Part shown: positions 24,043 to 36,153 of the stretch, piece by piece | How the letters are laid out: each line of letters begins with the position of its first letter | How positions within the stretch are numbered: position 1 is the first letter of the stretch | Assembly (NCBI GenBank): GCA_946807835.1 | Contig: OX327696.1 | Span: 6,026,501 to 6,090,500, forward strand | Direction: 5' to 3' | From: Ailanthus altissimus | Taxonomy: Eukaryota; Streptophyta; Magnoliopsida; Sapindales; Simaroubaceae | Length of the DNA stretch: 64,000 nt | Program-made: the position numbers and the translations under genes | The notes under the pieces: generated by a model | The model's database searches: none | Seen by the model: the letters and a program-made list of their open reading frames with translations, nothing else | What the model was told of the DNA's origin: nothing

Positions 24043-25284
24043 TCAATCACACACATCACGACCTCTTTCCCATGAGACAAGGCTGTTGACATGAGGTAGA
24101 TATGATTTGGATAACAGAAAGAACCCCTTTTCCATCTCAATCTTTGTCATCAGTTCTTGCACAAAATCATAAGCATAAAATGAGCCATCTTCATCCCTCG
24201 TGAAAATCATCTCTCTACTGACTCTTAAACTAAAAAGAGGAACCATATCAATTATGCTACCTCTTGTGATTCGATGATGCTTAGTCCAGATCTCATCGTA
24301 TAAACCCTTCAAGATCCAAACATCTATGTTCAATTCTTCATGTGTGACAAAACAGAGTAAACCACCCTTTTCAACAATTCTATCATGAATTCTACAAGCC
24401 TTTGGGAGAGAGATTGTTTGGAACTTTTCATTATTCACTTCCATGGACACTATGTAATCACTGTGATCAATCTGAGGAACCCAATGCAAAGCACCAATAG
24501 CTGAAATAGGACTGTATCCAAACCAACCAAAGGCTCCAAAAGAAGGTCCATTCACCCCTCTCCACATTCTCATCCCCAGATTTAGTGTCTCACAACCAAT
24601 GTATCCCAACTTATCTCGAAACAAATGCACCACTTTATATTCACCAGTAACTTCATTCAGGGAAAAGCCATAAGATTCATTATGTGGAGGAAATATGGTA
24701 CCTACAGGAAGGGAAACTAACTTCCTTGTCACAGGATTCATGACTATCAGTCCTCCTTTCTTCAGATTGTTATCAAGCAAAATTAGACCATTGCATGTAG
24801 CTCTAATCTTTCCTAAGCAACTTAAATTATACTCTTCAGTTTTGCTCCTTCCTTCTTTAAATTCCATGAACTGGATATAAAATTTTGTTGTGCTATTTTT
24901 GACTGGCTGCCAAATTGAGAAATACTCTGGTTGTTGTAGACTTGCTTCAACAGAAAATGTATTTGGTTTCTCTGGCTGGTTTGATGTTATAGGGTAACTT
25001 ACAACTGAGTTTTGAAAGATCAAGACAGATTCTGAGCAACGAAGATGGGCATTTATGAAATTGGCACTGCTAATTATATTGTACCACAGTTTACAGACAA
25101 ATCTCATGCTTGAAAGAGATTGAAGAGAAAGCCGAAGAAGGATTTTCGAGATACAGTCTTTGGGAAGATAAGGAACTACGGTTTCTTCTTGTTCTTTGGG
25201 TTCTTCCTCCACCTTCTTCAATAACGCTCTCTCTTCAAACAATCTCGACAAGTTTGCATTGCTGCATCCTGTGTACCTAGCCAT
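24043..25284 (-). CDS. F-box protein with F-box-associated (FBA/kelch-like) domain
   Basis: A single uninterrupted 413-residue frame. Residues 38-80 (PYLPKDCISKILLRLSLQSL...) form an F-box: the LP..CI.KIL.RL core and the MRFVCKLWYNIIS segment that contacts SKP1. Residues about 150-390 form an F-box-associated domain, with CNGLILLDN, the MNPVTRKLVSLP signature and YGFSLNEVTGEYKVVHLFR. By family knowledge it is the substrate receptor of an SCF ubiquitin ligase; the substrate cannot be told. The first 35 residues are an acidic/basic tail ahead of the F-box. The start is the first ATG after an in-frame leader. The coding part has no intron, but a leader intron is inferred upstream. It is a typical member of a large plant family and appears intact. 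Confidence 0.9.
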   Translation of the reverse strand: MARYTGCSNANLSRLFEERALLKKVEEEPKEQEETVVPYLPKDCISKILLRLSLQSLSSMRFVCKLWYNIISSANFINAHLRCSESVLIFQNSVVSYPITSNQPEKPNTFSVEASLQQPEYFSIWQPVKNSTTKFYIQFMEFKEGRSKTEEYNLSCLGKIRATCNGLILLDNNLKKGGLIVMNPVTRKLVSLPVGTIFPPHNESYGFSLNEVTGEYKVVHLFRDKLGYIGCETLNLGMRMWRGVNGPSFGAFGWFGYSPISAIGALHWVPQIDHSDYIVSMEVNNEKFQTISLPKACRIHDRIVEKGGLLCFVTHEELNIDVWILKGLYDEIWTKHHRITRGSIIDMVPLFSLRVSREMIFTRDEDGSFYAYDFVQELMTKIEMEKGFFLLSKSYLPHVNSLVSWERGRDVCD

Positions 25285-26430
25285 TATACCTTTTTAATCC
25301 CCACTTAGAAACCTATAGATAAAAGAATGATGTTAGAGTTTTTCTGCAGGGCAAAGACACAGAGGAACCTATCATATCAGTATTCAACCTCTGATGACAT
25401 GACATGAAGAAAACAGGACTGTTACCATTTAAAATTAATGAAGAAAGGCCATAAATAACTGTAAATTTGCATAGCAGAACATTAAGCAGCTGGAACAGAC
25501 CATCACCATAATGAAACATACCATCAGTACACAGAGAGAGCATACTGATAGAATTAAGCAGGCATTCTCATACAAGATGTTCACTTTTCATAATATACAA
25601 ATTTAATATTAAATCTAGACAGTGTTGCTCAGCATCTTCATTTCAAGTGTAACTCTAAGTAGAGTTAAAGTTAATTCCACATTTGAAACAGAAAAAAAAT
25701 ACAGATGTTCGCTCAAGATAATTGTTACTTGTTAAAACCTTTTGTTCCCTCTGAAGATATTTGTTTCAATGACTTGGCTATTATACATCAAGGGATCGAT
25801 ACAACTGCAAAGACAAAATTTAAAAACTCTAACACTTAAGTTGAATCATAAATTGACACTCAAACAGAAAAGTTGAAACCTTGACTTAAAAAACTCTTAA
25901 CACAACGCTTGAAACATCAAACACAATTTCTTACTTCTCATAGTATTTAGGACAACTGAATGCAATCAAATTCCCAGTTAATTTTGCTGCAATGTAATAG
26001 AAAGAGTATCATATAACTGAATAGAAAATGATTATAACTGAAACTCACATATCCCTCTATATCTCCATTCAAATTCAAAACTACAATAAGCGAAAAGAAC
26101 TATTTTCAGCTCAGAGCTTGATAACCCAGAAACCCAGTTGATAAATTTGACTCATCTCATCTTCTTCAAGTGAAATTAACACTACAGATTGAATGATCCA
26201 TCTTCCATTGACCCAACCAACCCATCATTTAAAAAAAAAAAAAAAAACTACTTGTAGAAAACTACTTATCTAAAGGTACAAATACAGATATTTAGTACAA
26301 AGACGAAGATAAACATTTGATATTACCTGATCAACAATTCAGTTTTTTGAGAGCTGTTTTCGCTGCTCTGAGGGAACTCCGTGTAGTTCAAGGAGTCGCT
26401 GCATTTTTTCCAAAGACTTTTACTTGACTT
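25285..26430 (-). promoter_or_regulatory. 5' leader, leader intron and start region of the F-box gene
   Basis: On the minus strand a donor CAG/GTAATA lies at 26327/26326 after a moderately GC-rich leader (about 26430-26328). Acceptor candidates TTTCTAAG and CTATAG lie close to 25300, just before the ATG. An intron of about 1 kb in the leader would explain the stretch without a gene. The frame at 25313-25543 lies inside this intron and looks like chance. Transcript data would settle the exact acceptor. Confidence 0.5.
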
Positions 26431-26571
26431 CCAAGGACGCATGTAATTGTACTCTTAATTGGATGGTAAATTACATCCGGCCCATCTACATTGAAATTTG
26501 TCATTATAACGCTATAGTTTTACCAATGACTATTCAACCTCTACTATTATCTTTTAAATTCTTTTCGGTTC

Positions 26572-28219
26572 TACAAGTAGGGGGTGGGTAATTTAGGATC
26601 GACAGGTTTTTGGACGGGACCCATTTGGTTCCATGTTTTGTCAGGATGCTGAAATTTGTCTTGATCGGAACAAATTTTAGGCCGGTCATGATCGTGTCCC
26701 AACCCAAACCGATATAGGATGAGTTGAGTAGATTTGAGACAGTTATTTTGGCCTATGTTTTTAATTGGATCAAATTTATATTTTTAACTTAAAACTTTTG
26801 AATTTATTTATGGCTTATGTTTTTAATTATTCTAAATTTTTATTTTTAGACTAAAAATTTAGTTTTAAATTTTCTTTTAGACTCTAATAATTTTTATTAT
26901 TGATTTCTTATTTTAGCTTAAATATGTTAAATGTTGTAATTTTAATTTTAATTACATTAATGTTATATGTTCGATTCTAATTTTAATTTCACTTACGTTA
27001 ATATTATAATTCTTATTTTGAATTTAATTTTAATTACGTTAAATATTATAATTTTAATTTCAATTCTAATTTCATCTTCGTTAAATATTATAATTTTGAT
27101 TTCAATCCTAATTTCTACTACATTAAACTTAAATATTATAATTCTAAATCAACAAATTTAATTTTAATTTTAATTACATTAAGTATTATGATTCTGATCC
27201 CAATTTTAATTTCATTTACGTTAATGTTATAATTATTATTTTTATTTTTATTTTAACTACGTTAAATATTATAATTTTAATTTTAATTACATTAAATATG
27301 ATAATTTCGATTCCAATTTTAATTCTACTTACGTTAATATTATAATTTCTATTCTAGTTTTAATTCCACTTACATTAATGTTACAATTCCTATTCTAATT
27401 TTAATTTCAACTTCAACTATGTTAAATGTTATAATTTCAATTCTAATTTTAATTTTAACTATGTTAAATGTTATAATTATAATTATAATTTTCACTATAT
27501 TAAAATTAAATGTTATAATTCCAAATCAAAATTTTCAGTTTTAATTATGTTACGTGTTATAATTGCGATTCCAAATTTACTTCCACTTATGTTAATGTTA
27601 TAATTCTTATTCTAATTTTAATTTCAACTATGTTAAATATTATAATCTAAATCCAATTTTAATTTCAAATATGTTAAATGTTATAATTTGATAATTTTGA
27701 ATCCAATTCTAATTTTAATTTTGTTAAATGTTATAATCCAAATCCAATTTTAATTTTAACTATGTTATATGTTATAATTCTAAATCTAATTTTAATTTTA
27801 ATTATATTAAATCTAATTTCAAATTTAATTTTAATTTCAAATACGTTAAATGTTATAATTCTAAATCTAATTTAATATTGATAATTTAATTAGTCTTCAA
27901 TATCAATTTGCTTAAGTCAAGTTATGAATATAATTTAAGAATGAAATATTAAAAATAAAAGAGAAAAAAACTTATAATTTATTAATTAACTTGTATTTAT
28001 AAAAATTGCATTAAATTAATTTAAAATTTATTAATTAATTAATAAAATTCAGTCTTTAATTATTTTTTTCTTAAAAATTTTGGGTTCAAGATGAAAAATG
28101 TTTGGGACGGAACTGAAACATTTGAGTCTCTCATTTTCCATCCTAAATATGTCTTGACTCTTTATCGCGTCTCAAAAATTTTAAAACGGGAGGAGACTTT
28201 TATCCACCCCTACTTATAA
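26572..28219. mobile_element. Inverted-repeat-bounded block with minisatellite core
   Basis: The left end reads CAAGTAGGGGGTGGGTAAT and the right end, reversed, reads ATAAGTAGGGGTGGATAA, a near-perfect terminal inverted repeat of about 17 bp. Inside each end lie 100-300 bp of moderately complex text with related phrases (ACGGGACC..; GGGACGGAAC). The core from 26880 to 27880 is a decayed tandem array. No transposase is visible. It may be an expanded member of the GGGGTGGG-starting repeat family seen elsewhere in the window. Confidence 0.45.
26880..27880 (+). repeat. Decayed AT-rich minisatellite
   Basis: Units of roughly 40-55 bp repeat about twenty times. The unit consists of a TACGTTAAATRTTATAATT block followed by CYAATTTTAATTTYA text. 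Spacing and sequence drift, so the array is old. Its translation gives a chance hydrophobic repeat (26967-27161, NIIILISILIS), not a gene. Confidence 0.75.
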
Positions 28220-31200
28220 GTATGTTAATTGCTTCGTGAATCCTTTTTTAAAAAAAATAAGGAAAGGATTTAAATTATTGATCTTGACGCTAATCCATCG
28301 AGAGATATAACTACTATTAAGTAACATCAATAACCATTGCTTCTTAAATAGGACAGGCAATAGCACGAATTAGATTAGGGATCCCATCCTAAATTTAATA
28401 GGTTAAAAAATTTATATCCGTTACATACTTAAATTAAATATTTTAATTTAAGAATAGGGATCTCTATAAATATTTATACTCAAAAATTAATTTTTTATAT
28501 TAAAATATAAGTAAAAATAAAAAAAATTACTGATTAATTTTTTTTTATTTTGAGGTGTCAATGCGAGTTTGAAAATATAAGTCAAAACTCACTCAAAAAT
28601 GTGAAAAAAAATTAAAAAAATTTACCCCAATTACTCTTCATTAAGGTTAGGGCCTTGGGGAGCCTCAACCCCATAGAAAATTTTGCTAGCTTTATTATTA
28701 ATTATAAACTAAAAAAAAAAATAAACTTCTATAACTTATATTTAAAAATTTTACATTTTATTAATAAGTATATAGTTGAGTTTCAGTTATTGGTCAGGTG
28801 GTACCTCTTCTCTCTTGCCTAATAAAGGAAGGGGTTCAAGTTCTAATAGTGAGATATTTTGCTGTTATTATTATAAAAAAATTTAATAGTAAATTAAGGT
28901 CAGATGAGCTTAAATCTTTCAGCCTAAATTATTTATAGTAGTTGTAATAGTAAATTAAGGTCAGATGAGCCTAAATCTTTAAACTGCACTTCAATGAATT
29001 TCACATTTGAAGTAATGAGAGGAAGAAAAAAAATAATAATAATAAATAAAATAATAGACAATACTATAGGAAGAGAAAAATGAGAGATTGACAATTTTAT
29101 CTTTTGTGAAGGATGATTATTTTACCTTCTTTTTTAATAAACAAATTTAACGGCAAAAGCATTTTGAAATATAATGAAATAAAAGGGGTTTGAAGGATAA
29201 TAACACTAATTACAGGGATAAGAACGAAATTTACTCTTAAGCTTAGCAACTTTTTTTTTTAAAAAAAAGTTGATGGAATTTATTTTAATAATTTCTACTA
29301 TTTACACCTTTCAAATTTGTATTTGTTCGTGTAAATAAATCTTGAATATAGTCTAAATAATAAATACCCAAATTTTCTTCAGATTCTAATATCAATACGA
29401 TCTCCATGTCTCATTATCTTATACTGTTCTTGAAAGAATACTTATATTTAAAAAGATAAAAAAAAATTTGTACATAATTCTTAATATAATTTAGTATTTT
29501 TTTATCTTCTTATAGACTTTTGGAATAACTTTTTATTGTGCAAATCAAAGAGAAAAATGATTTTGTGTTGTACCAAGTCAGAAACCAAATAGATTTAAAC
29601 TATTACAAATAATTTTATATTTTATAAAATTTTAATAAAAATAATTATTAGAATCACAAAAATATATTTTGAGTCGTTTTAAACAACCCCCCATTGAGTA
29701 TTTTCTTTAAAAAAGAAAAGGGGAAAAATATTTTTATTTAAAATTCATTTCTTGTAAATGAATTTGCAAAATACACCTCTGAGGTTTAGGATGGTATCGA
29801 TTTTCAACTAAAAGTTTTAGAAATCCTGTTTTTCTTGCTAATAAAAACAAATTTAGCATTTTAAGTGACAATTGATAAGATTACCTTACGTGGAGTTTCA
29901 AATTTTGGTGCACACAATATCTTAATATATCTAGTAATTAAGATATTTATATCATTGTATTGATATACTTTTTATATACAAAATTTTCTTCCGAGTGTTA
30001 ATAATTTTGTATTGATCTTCCCAGTTATTAATGGTAAGAGATTAACTTTAAAATTTTACGGAATAATATTACATATTTCAAAGTTCACCTTCTTTAATTA
30101 AGAATCGAGTGGCGTGTACCGTTGGTTTTCAATTTGAGATCAAAGCTCGAGTCATTTCTCATGTAAAGGTAAGGGTAATTATCTTCAAATTTTAAACTAA
30201 ATTTAGTTTTTCTTAGAGGTAGATGCAGATTTGACTTAGCTCTTGATGGATATCTGATAAAAAATATCAGTAAATTTATTGTAATATTAAAAAAATATTA
30301 TATTTTTTAAATATTATTTTAAAATTTTTATTTTAAATAATGTATTAAATAATTATTTAATAGTAAAATAGTATAATGATAATTTTAGAAGTTAAATTAT
30401 TTCACCAGCTAATATTTTCTTATTAATAACATAGATGTACTTTGTATTATTATAAATTATATTAAATAAAGTTTGTGTTTTCTTAAAAAAAATCCTTGAG
30501 AAGTATAAAACTTAATTTATCATATTTTATTAAAATAAACTCTTTATAGTAAAAAACAAATTATTAAATATGTCCATAACTTTTAATTTTCCTTATTAAT
30601 TAATAATAATGAGTTATGTTACACTTTTTAAATACTATTTTAAATTTTTTTATCACAAATAACGTGTTAAATAATTATTAAATAATAAAATAATATAATT
30701 GATTATTCTGAAAGTTATAAAAATTAATCATCTAATAAATTTTTTTATTTTTAAATTAATATATTTTAAAAGATTTATATTTCTTAATTTATTAGAAAAA
30801 ATAACTTATATTTTGTTTCTTTTTTTTATTTTTAAGACTTAAGTACTATGAATAAATTGTTAATCAAAACTGTTAAACGAGCTATTAATAACAATTTATA
30901 TTTGCTTTATTTTAATTTAATTTATTGTCGTCAAATACTCAAATAAATAATTATTTTTCTCTACCATATAAAGGTATCTATTTTTTATTTTTTCTATTAA
31001 TAAATTCTTTTTAGACCGTTCAGTTTTATGAACAATAGTAAAAATAACTTTTAATCCAGTCAAAATTAAATTTCTAGTTACATTCAGAACAAGTTTAAAT
31101 ATCTTTCAAAAAATAGTAAATATAAATAAATAAATATTTAACATTATATTTTATCTATTTTTTTATTCACTTATATGCTTAGACAATGATTGTTAAAAAA

Positions 31201-31404
31201 AAATTTGGTGCAGATATTTGCAATTAAAATTTTGAATCTTGAAAATTTTTATATTAAAGAAATAAAAAGGTGAATTTCAGTATATTAATTAAGCAACTAT
31301 TTCTATAAAAGAATTGAGCAAATTTAACATAAAAATTTCATATAAAAATTTGACTCTTTTATTTTTTTTTTTATGATATTACAATGTGTGTGAGATTGGG
31401 AGGG
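28220..31404. other. AT-rich intergenic stretch with small repeats
   Basis: No supported gene is present. A unit TAGTAAATTAAGGTCAGATGAGC is duplicated at 28886 and 28946 with 60-bp spacing. A unit of about 130 bp around AATAATTATTTAATAGTAAAATAGTATAAT at 30300-30430 recurs with drift at 30625-30755. The rest is AT-rich non-coding DNA, probably decayed retroelement sequence. Confidence 0.4.
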
Positions 31405-31640
31405 TCGCCAATAGGGGTGGGTATCGGTTCAGTTGAACGAAAAATTATGGTTTGGTTTAGTTTAGAATTTGATTCTTAATCACTTTTATTTATTTAAAAT
31501 TAATTAATTTGATTTTAATTCAATTTTAATTCGATTTGGTTCAAATTAAAAAAAACACACTTAAAATAAATTAAATTTAAAAAAAATTAAAAGTCGAATT
31601 GAACTAATTCGGTTTGATTTCTTATACTTTAACTAATCAA
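31405..31640 (+). repeat. GGTTCGGTT-type low-complexity repeat, copy 2
   Basis: It begins AATAGGGGTGGGTATCGGTTCAG and continues with GGTTTGGTTTAG and GAATTGAACTAATTCGGTTT phrases. It is the same type as 22655-22975 and 58455-58860. Confidence 0.6.
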
Positions 31641-31762
31641 TTTTATTTATATAAAATGTAGAGGAGAATAAAGATTTTCATTCCAAATAATTAAATTAAA
31701 ACCTAAGAGGTTAAAGTTCCATACATCACATGTAAATTAGAAAATATAATTTGAATGGAAGG

Positions 31763-32185
31763 TGTTGAGACTTTGATCAAAGAACCAAAATGAATTCAAG
31801 AATCAAACTCAAAAGCGGGAAAACGAAAGCAAGAATAGAAAATTATTGTGGTTCAAAATTTGCCTACATCTATCTTGAGACTACATAGACCTAGAAGAAA
31901 TCAATCTTAAGACTACAAGGCTTACAAGAAATTAATCTTGAGACTACAAAGATTTTACAAAAACAAGAATCACTAGAATTGATTTAGTGTACACTCTAAA
32001 ATCAGCTCCTAAAAATAGCAGTTTATCAGCTTTTATTTCTACAAAATCCAGTATTTTTTTAATAGACTGTTAAACTAATTTTAACTAACTTGAACATGTG
32101 TCAATCTCCCATTGGCTCTTTCATAACCAACTACTGGCACATCAACAATACTGATTACAAGTTGATTGAAATCACCTATTTCACA
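31763..32185 (-). mobile_element. 3' LTR of Ty1/copia relic Z
   Basis: The block runs from TGTTGAGACTTTGATC to CTATTTCACA, with TG...CA ends and a length of 423 bp. On the minus strand it directly follows a GGTGGAGATT polypurine tract and the RNase H end of a copia pol, so it is the 3' LTR of a leftward copia element. No matching 5' LTR was recognised on the right. Confidence 0.65.
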
Positions 32186-32196
32186 AATCTCCACCT
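32186..32196 (-). other. Polypurine tract of copia relic Z
   Basis: The minus strand reads AGGTGGAGATT immediately before the TGTGAAATAG start of the LTR. This purine-rich motif is typical of plant copia elements. Confidence 0.65.
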
Positions 32197-32246
32197 AGAT
32201 TGAAATTAGATTAAAACAAATCTTGTTTAATTAGCAACTTAAATCT

Positions 32247-32501
32247 TCACTTGCTGTTAACTCGAATGAAAGTCTGACAAAATCTAAACTTCTCATTAGG
32301 CAGTGGCTTTGTCATTGTGTCAATTGGATTAACTAATGTATAGATCTTAATAAAACTAACAACCCTCTTACAGTTACATCTATAATAAAATGCATCTTTA
32401 CATCTATGTACTTTTATTTTCTTATGATATACTTTATTTTTACTTAAATGTATTATATTTGGATTGTCATAATACATATATGCCATTTTTTTAAATTCCA
32501 A
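32247..32501 (-). pseudogene. Copia RNase H end, degenerate
   Basis: The 84-residue frame holds YYDNPNIIHLSKNKVYH, matching the CDN.SAIHLSKNPVYH motif of copia RNase H, and TLVNPIDTMTKPLP, matching the NPADMLTKPLP motif close to the pol C-terminus. The first catalytic-type Asp region is kept, but the segment between is altered. The rest of RNase H to the right is interrupted by another insert. Confidence 0.75.
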
Positions 32502-32699
32502 CTACTCAACAAGCAAGCCTTTTAGCCACAAGACTTATTTTATTCCTTCACAAGTTGCTATATGTTTAGCCTTTCTAATTGAAAGTGCAACTTCTAATTG
32601 CAGCACAACTCTCCAGCTTACATAACAACCTCTTACAGTGAACAAGTATCATGTTAGTTGACTTTCTTTTGCCTAAGTTACCTACATAATTAGTGTCTA

Positions 32700-33480
32700 T
32701 GAAATATTTATTTTTAATAATATTATTAAAAAATTATTTAAATAAGATTATTTAAATAATTATTTTTAAATATAAAATTAAAAGAAGAAGAAGACAATAC
32801 ATTTTTAACGTGATTCAAAAATTTCTAATCCACAAGGTCCACTTAGAAATTAAACTGATTAATTAAGTATCAAAATATTACAAAGAATTAACTTAAAACA
32901 AAATAAGACTCCCGCATAATATTTGTCGCAATACTATTGCAATCACTTCGTGAATCCAATTTAACAAGATCCCTTCGACTTCATTGATTTCCTTTGCTTG
33001 GACTTCCTCCAAGGTGTGAGATTGATCTTTTCTTGAAGACAAACAAGTTCTTTCTCCTAAAAAACTTTTAGTAAGCACATAATACTTAAAAATATTTCAA
33101 AAATTCTCAAGACTAACAACAAGACATAAACGAACGTCTATGCCTTACAAAGGAGAATAAAGATTCTCTAAAAAAAATTCTAGCAAATTTTTTCCCTTTA
33201 TGAAGCACACTAAACAAGGAAAATGAAGATCTATAAATAAGCAAAATTCTCTAGAGAACAAACACCTTTTTTCAAACTTGAAAAGGAGAAAAGAGGATAG
33301 AAATCAAATGTTAACAAAATCAGTATAGTAAAAGAAAATTTTCATCTTTAAACAAATTAATTTCCTTAAATGAAATTGAAAAGGTGTGAAACCAATATAT
33401 AAAAAGGATAGAAGAATGATCCTTTATAGAGAAGATGATTTCAACATTAAATGGAGAAAATTTTCATCCATAAAAGCTAA
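32700..33480. repeat. LTR-like insert between RNase H and RT of copia relic Z
   Basis: Between two recognisable copia pol parts lies text of another character, with a phrase ACGTGATTCAAAAATTTCTAATCCACAAGGTCCACTTAG-like segment at about 32810 that is typical of plant LTR leader regions. Borders could not be fixed and no second copy is in the window. The frame at 32893-33078 on the minus strand is unlikely to be a gene. Confidence 0.35.
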
Positions 33481-33689
33481 ATACTTCAATAGTAAAGAGG
33501 AGAGAAAGACCAACTATAAGAATGCTTTAATTGGAGATATTTTCTAGCCACAAATGAAACAAATATGGCAAAAAAGTTTTCTTGTGAAACCTTTTGTATT
33601 TTTGCCCAATTTGCCAATTCATCAGTTTTACAGTCTACATACCCTTTACTCATGTCAGCATTATCATCAACCTTCTTGAATAACAAACC

Positions 33690-34850
33690 ATGCCCTGAAA
33701 TTCTCTTTAACTACCTTAAGATCCATTTAATAATTTGAATGTTCAGGGCCTAGATTAGACATATACTTACTGACTAAATCGTTAGCATGGGTTATATCAA
33801 TCCTTGATATCATAGCATACATTAGGCATTCTACAACACTGACATATGGAATTTTCTATATTTTATATGTTTCATTATATGTAACAGGTGAGATGCAGTA
33901 AATAGCTTGAAATGCATTAGAATGGGATTCTGAACTGGCTTGGCTTGAATCATATCAAACTTTTCAACAACTTTTAAAATGTAATTCTTTTGAGATAAGA
34001 AAATTAAATCAAACTATCTTTTATAATTTGCATCTCAAACATCTTTTTGGCAACTCTCAAATATTTCATTTTAAACTCTTCACTTAACTCATCTTTTTAA
34101 CTTGGTAATTTCATCCGTGATATGACATGTTATCAGCATATTATTAATATAAAGAAGAAGATAGATGTAATTCTTATCCAACCAAATTTTAAAGAACACA
34201 CAACAATTAAAGTTGCTTTTAATAAATTCATTCTTTGTTATAAAAGTTATCAAATCTTTTATATCATTATCTAAGTGATTGCTTAAGTCATAGAGAAAAT
34301 TCTTAAGCAAACAACACACAAGTTCTTCTTTCCCTTGAACCACAAACTAGGTGGTTCTATCATATAGACATTTTTTCAAATTCACCATAAAAGAAGGCTA
34401 TTTTAACATCCATTTGTTCAAGTTGCAACCCTAAATTCACACATAAAGTTAGTAGCACTCTAATACTTCAATGAAATTAATACCCTTCAATTACGTAAAC
34501 CTATAAACCTTGTTATATTTTATAGGTTCAAATTCTATAATGCCTTTTTTGACTTTAAAAATCTACTTACAACCTACCAATTTCTTATTTTTATATTTAA
34601 GGACTAACTCCTAAGTATTGTTCCTGATAAGAGACTTTATCTCATCATTTATGGCTTTTAACCATTCACTATTGTTTAGACTATTTAGAGCATCCTCAAG
34701 TCTTCTAGGCTCATTATTTTCTACTTCATCAGTTATACTTAATGCATAAGTAATTATATCAACTTTGTGAATCCCTTGGTGGTGGCCTAATAGTTCTTCT
34801 TAACCTACCTCTTATAAGTTAATATTCTTCTAATTCAGCTTTAAGTGTTC
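33690..34850 (-). pseudogene. Copia reverse transcriptase, degenerate
   Basis: Minus-strand pieces of copia RT are visible in several frames. At 34343-34089 the frame reads VQGKEELVCCL, SNFNCCVFFKIWLD and YIYLLLYINNMLI. The catalytic YVDD box is replaced by YINN, with both aspartates lost to asparagine. Upstream pieces (SEWLKAINDEIKSL, about 34640-34690) match the start of the copia RT domain. Many stops and frameshifts remain. No integrase was recognised between this and gag, so a large part has been deleted. Confidence 0.75.
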
Positions 34851-34851
34851 T

Positions 34852-35097
34852 TTATTGAGAAGATTTTGGTTCTTCATGATCTCTAAGGCTTAGCACAATC
34901 AAACTTCTTGTTTTCTTCATGATCTTTGTACAATCTTCTAACTTAGAAGATTTTAGTTTATTTCCATCTTCTTCAGGGCGTGAAACTTTTTCAATGGCTA
35001 ATTCCAGGCCTTGGCTAATAATTATGGACTCCACTTTAACTTACCATAAGTTAATATCATTTTTTCTATTATATTTTTCAATGTCATATTTGTATAT
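34852..35097 (-). pseudogene. Copia gag remnant of relic Z, split by a solo LTR
   Basis: On the minus strand the sequence reads YKYDIEKYNRKNDINLW, then a stop, then VESIIISQGLELAIEK and TRSLIVLSLRD. These match the N-terminal half of UBN2-type copia gag (YD.EKF..K.DF.LW..KM.ALL..QGL). The start codon region lies beyond the solo LTR at 36137-36139. The protein ends early at 34852. Confidence 0.7.
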
Positions 35098-36128
35098 TGT
35101 TGGAAAATTGGTGATTCAACAATTTTGATTAGACAAAAATTGAGATGAATACCAAAGTAGAGAGTCACAAGAAGTCTAGGACGTGTGGGACACGAAGGGG
35201 GAAGTGAAACGGGACTCAAAGACGTGAAGGAAAAGAAGAAAATCGCGGGGAGCTAACCAGCGCCGCGACGCCCGCCGCGACGCCCATGGATGAGCGCTGC
35301 GGCGCTCAACACAGAAGACTAGCGCCGCAGCGCTGGACGCGAGAAGGGCCAGTGCTGAGGTGCCCAGGGATGAGCGCCGTGGCACCAGAACTCGTGGAAA
35401 AGTCCGTTTTGACTCGGGATTTCAAGTTTTGGAAAGTTTTGGACTTTCAAAACAAGTGGACTCTTACTCCAACAAGAAATAGGGTTTGTAGGCACGAAAT
35501 ACACCGTATATAAACACTTGTAAACCCTTGTTTAAGATTAAGCATCTAAGGTTTCAAGATGTAACCATAAGAGAGAATAGAGGAGCTAAGTAGGCACTAA
35601 GTGCGTGGTGCACGATGGTGTAACCTTGGGGGTGTTTTCTTCTTTAGGTTCTTTGAGTGAATAAAAGAGAAACACTATAGATCCTTTTGGCTTAGATGCT
35701 CAGGCTATTCTTGTGTTCTTTGTAAAAATTTCTTATGAGGAGATACGAAGAGGTCTTAGGGAGTCATGGTGATCAATGGTAGATGCTTAGAGGTCTCTAT
35801 AGGAGATACTAAGGGGTCTTGTGAGATCATTAATGATGTAAGAATATACTTTGTGATCTTTTTCAATAGTAAGAAGCTGGATCATGAATTCTCCGTGGAC
35901 GTAGGCAATTTGGGCTGAACCACGTATATCTTGTGTCTTGTGATTGGTTTGTTTTCTTTATCTTTTATTGGTGTGTTAATCTTATGTGTTAATCTTATGT
36001 GTTAATCTTATGTATTCTTACTTATGGTGTGAGTTATGATTTTTTGTTGCGCAAAAGGTATTAAGGTTGTGACTTAGTTGATGCCATATGGGTGTCAAAT
36101 TGAAGTGCATGACTTGATATCCACAACA
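35098..36128 (+). mobile_element. Solo LTR, family S, copy 2, with target duplication TATAT
   Basis: This copy is inverted relative to copies 1 and 3. It starts TGTTGGAAAATTGG and ends TATCCACAACA, flanked on both sides by TATAT (35093-35097 and 36129-36133), a perfect 5-bp duplication. A TATA box TATATAAA lies at 35507-35514, followed by leader-like sequence. A CpG-rich block of GCGC palindromes spans 35262-35400. It is inserted a few codons after the gag start of copia relic Z. Open frames across it are not genes. Confidence 0.85.
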
Positions 36129-36153
36129 TATATAGCCATTGATCTTTCGAACC

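Noticed and set aside
24695..24880. Plus-strand frame inside the F-box gene
   Set aside because: It is the antisense shadow of the F-box-associated domain.
26967..27161. 64-codon hydrophobic frame
   Set aside because: It is the translation of the AT-rich minisatellite; its repeats follow the DNA repeat unit.
35176..35513. Overlapping frames with many Arg and Ala residues
   Set aside because: They come from the CpG-rich palindromes of the solo LTR.
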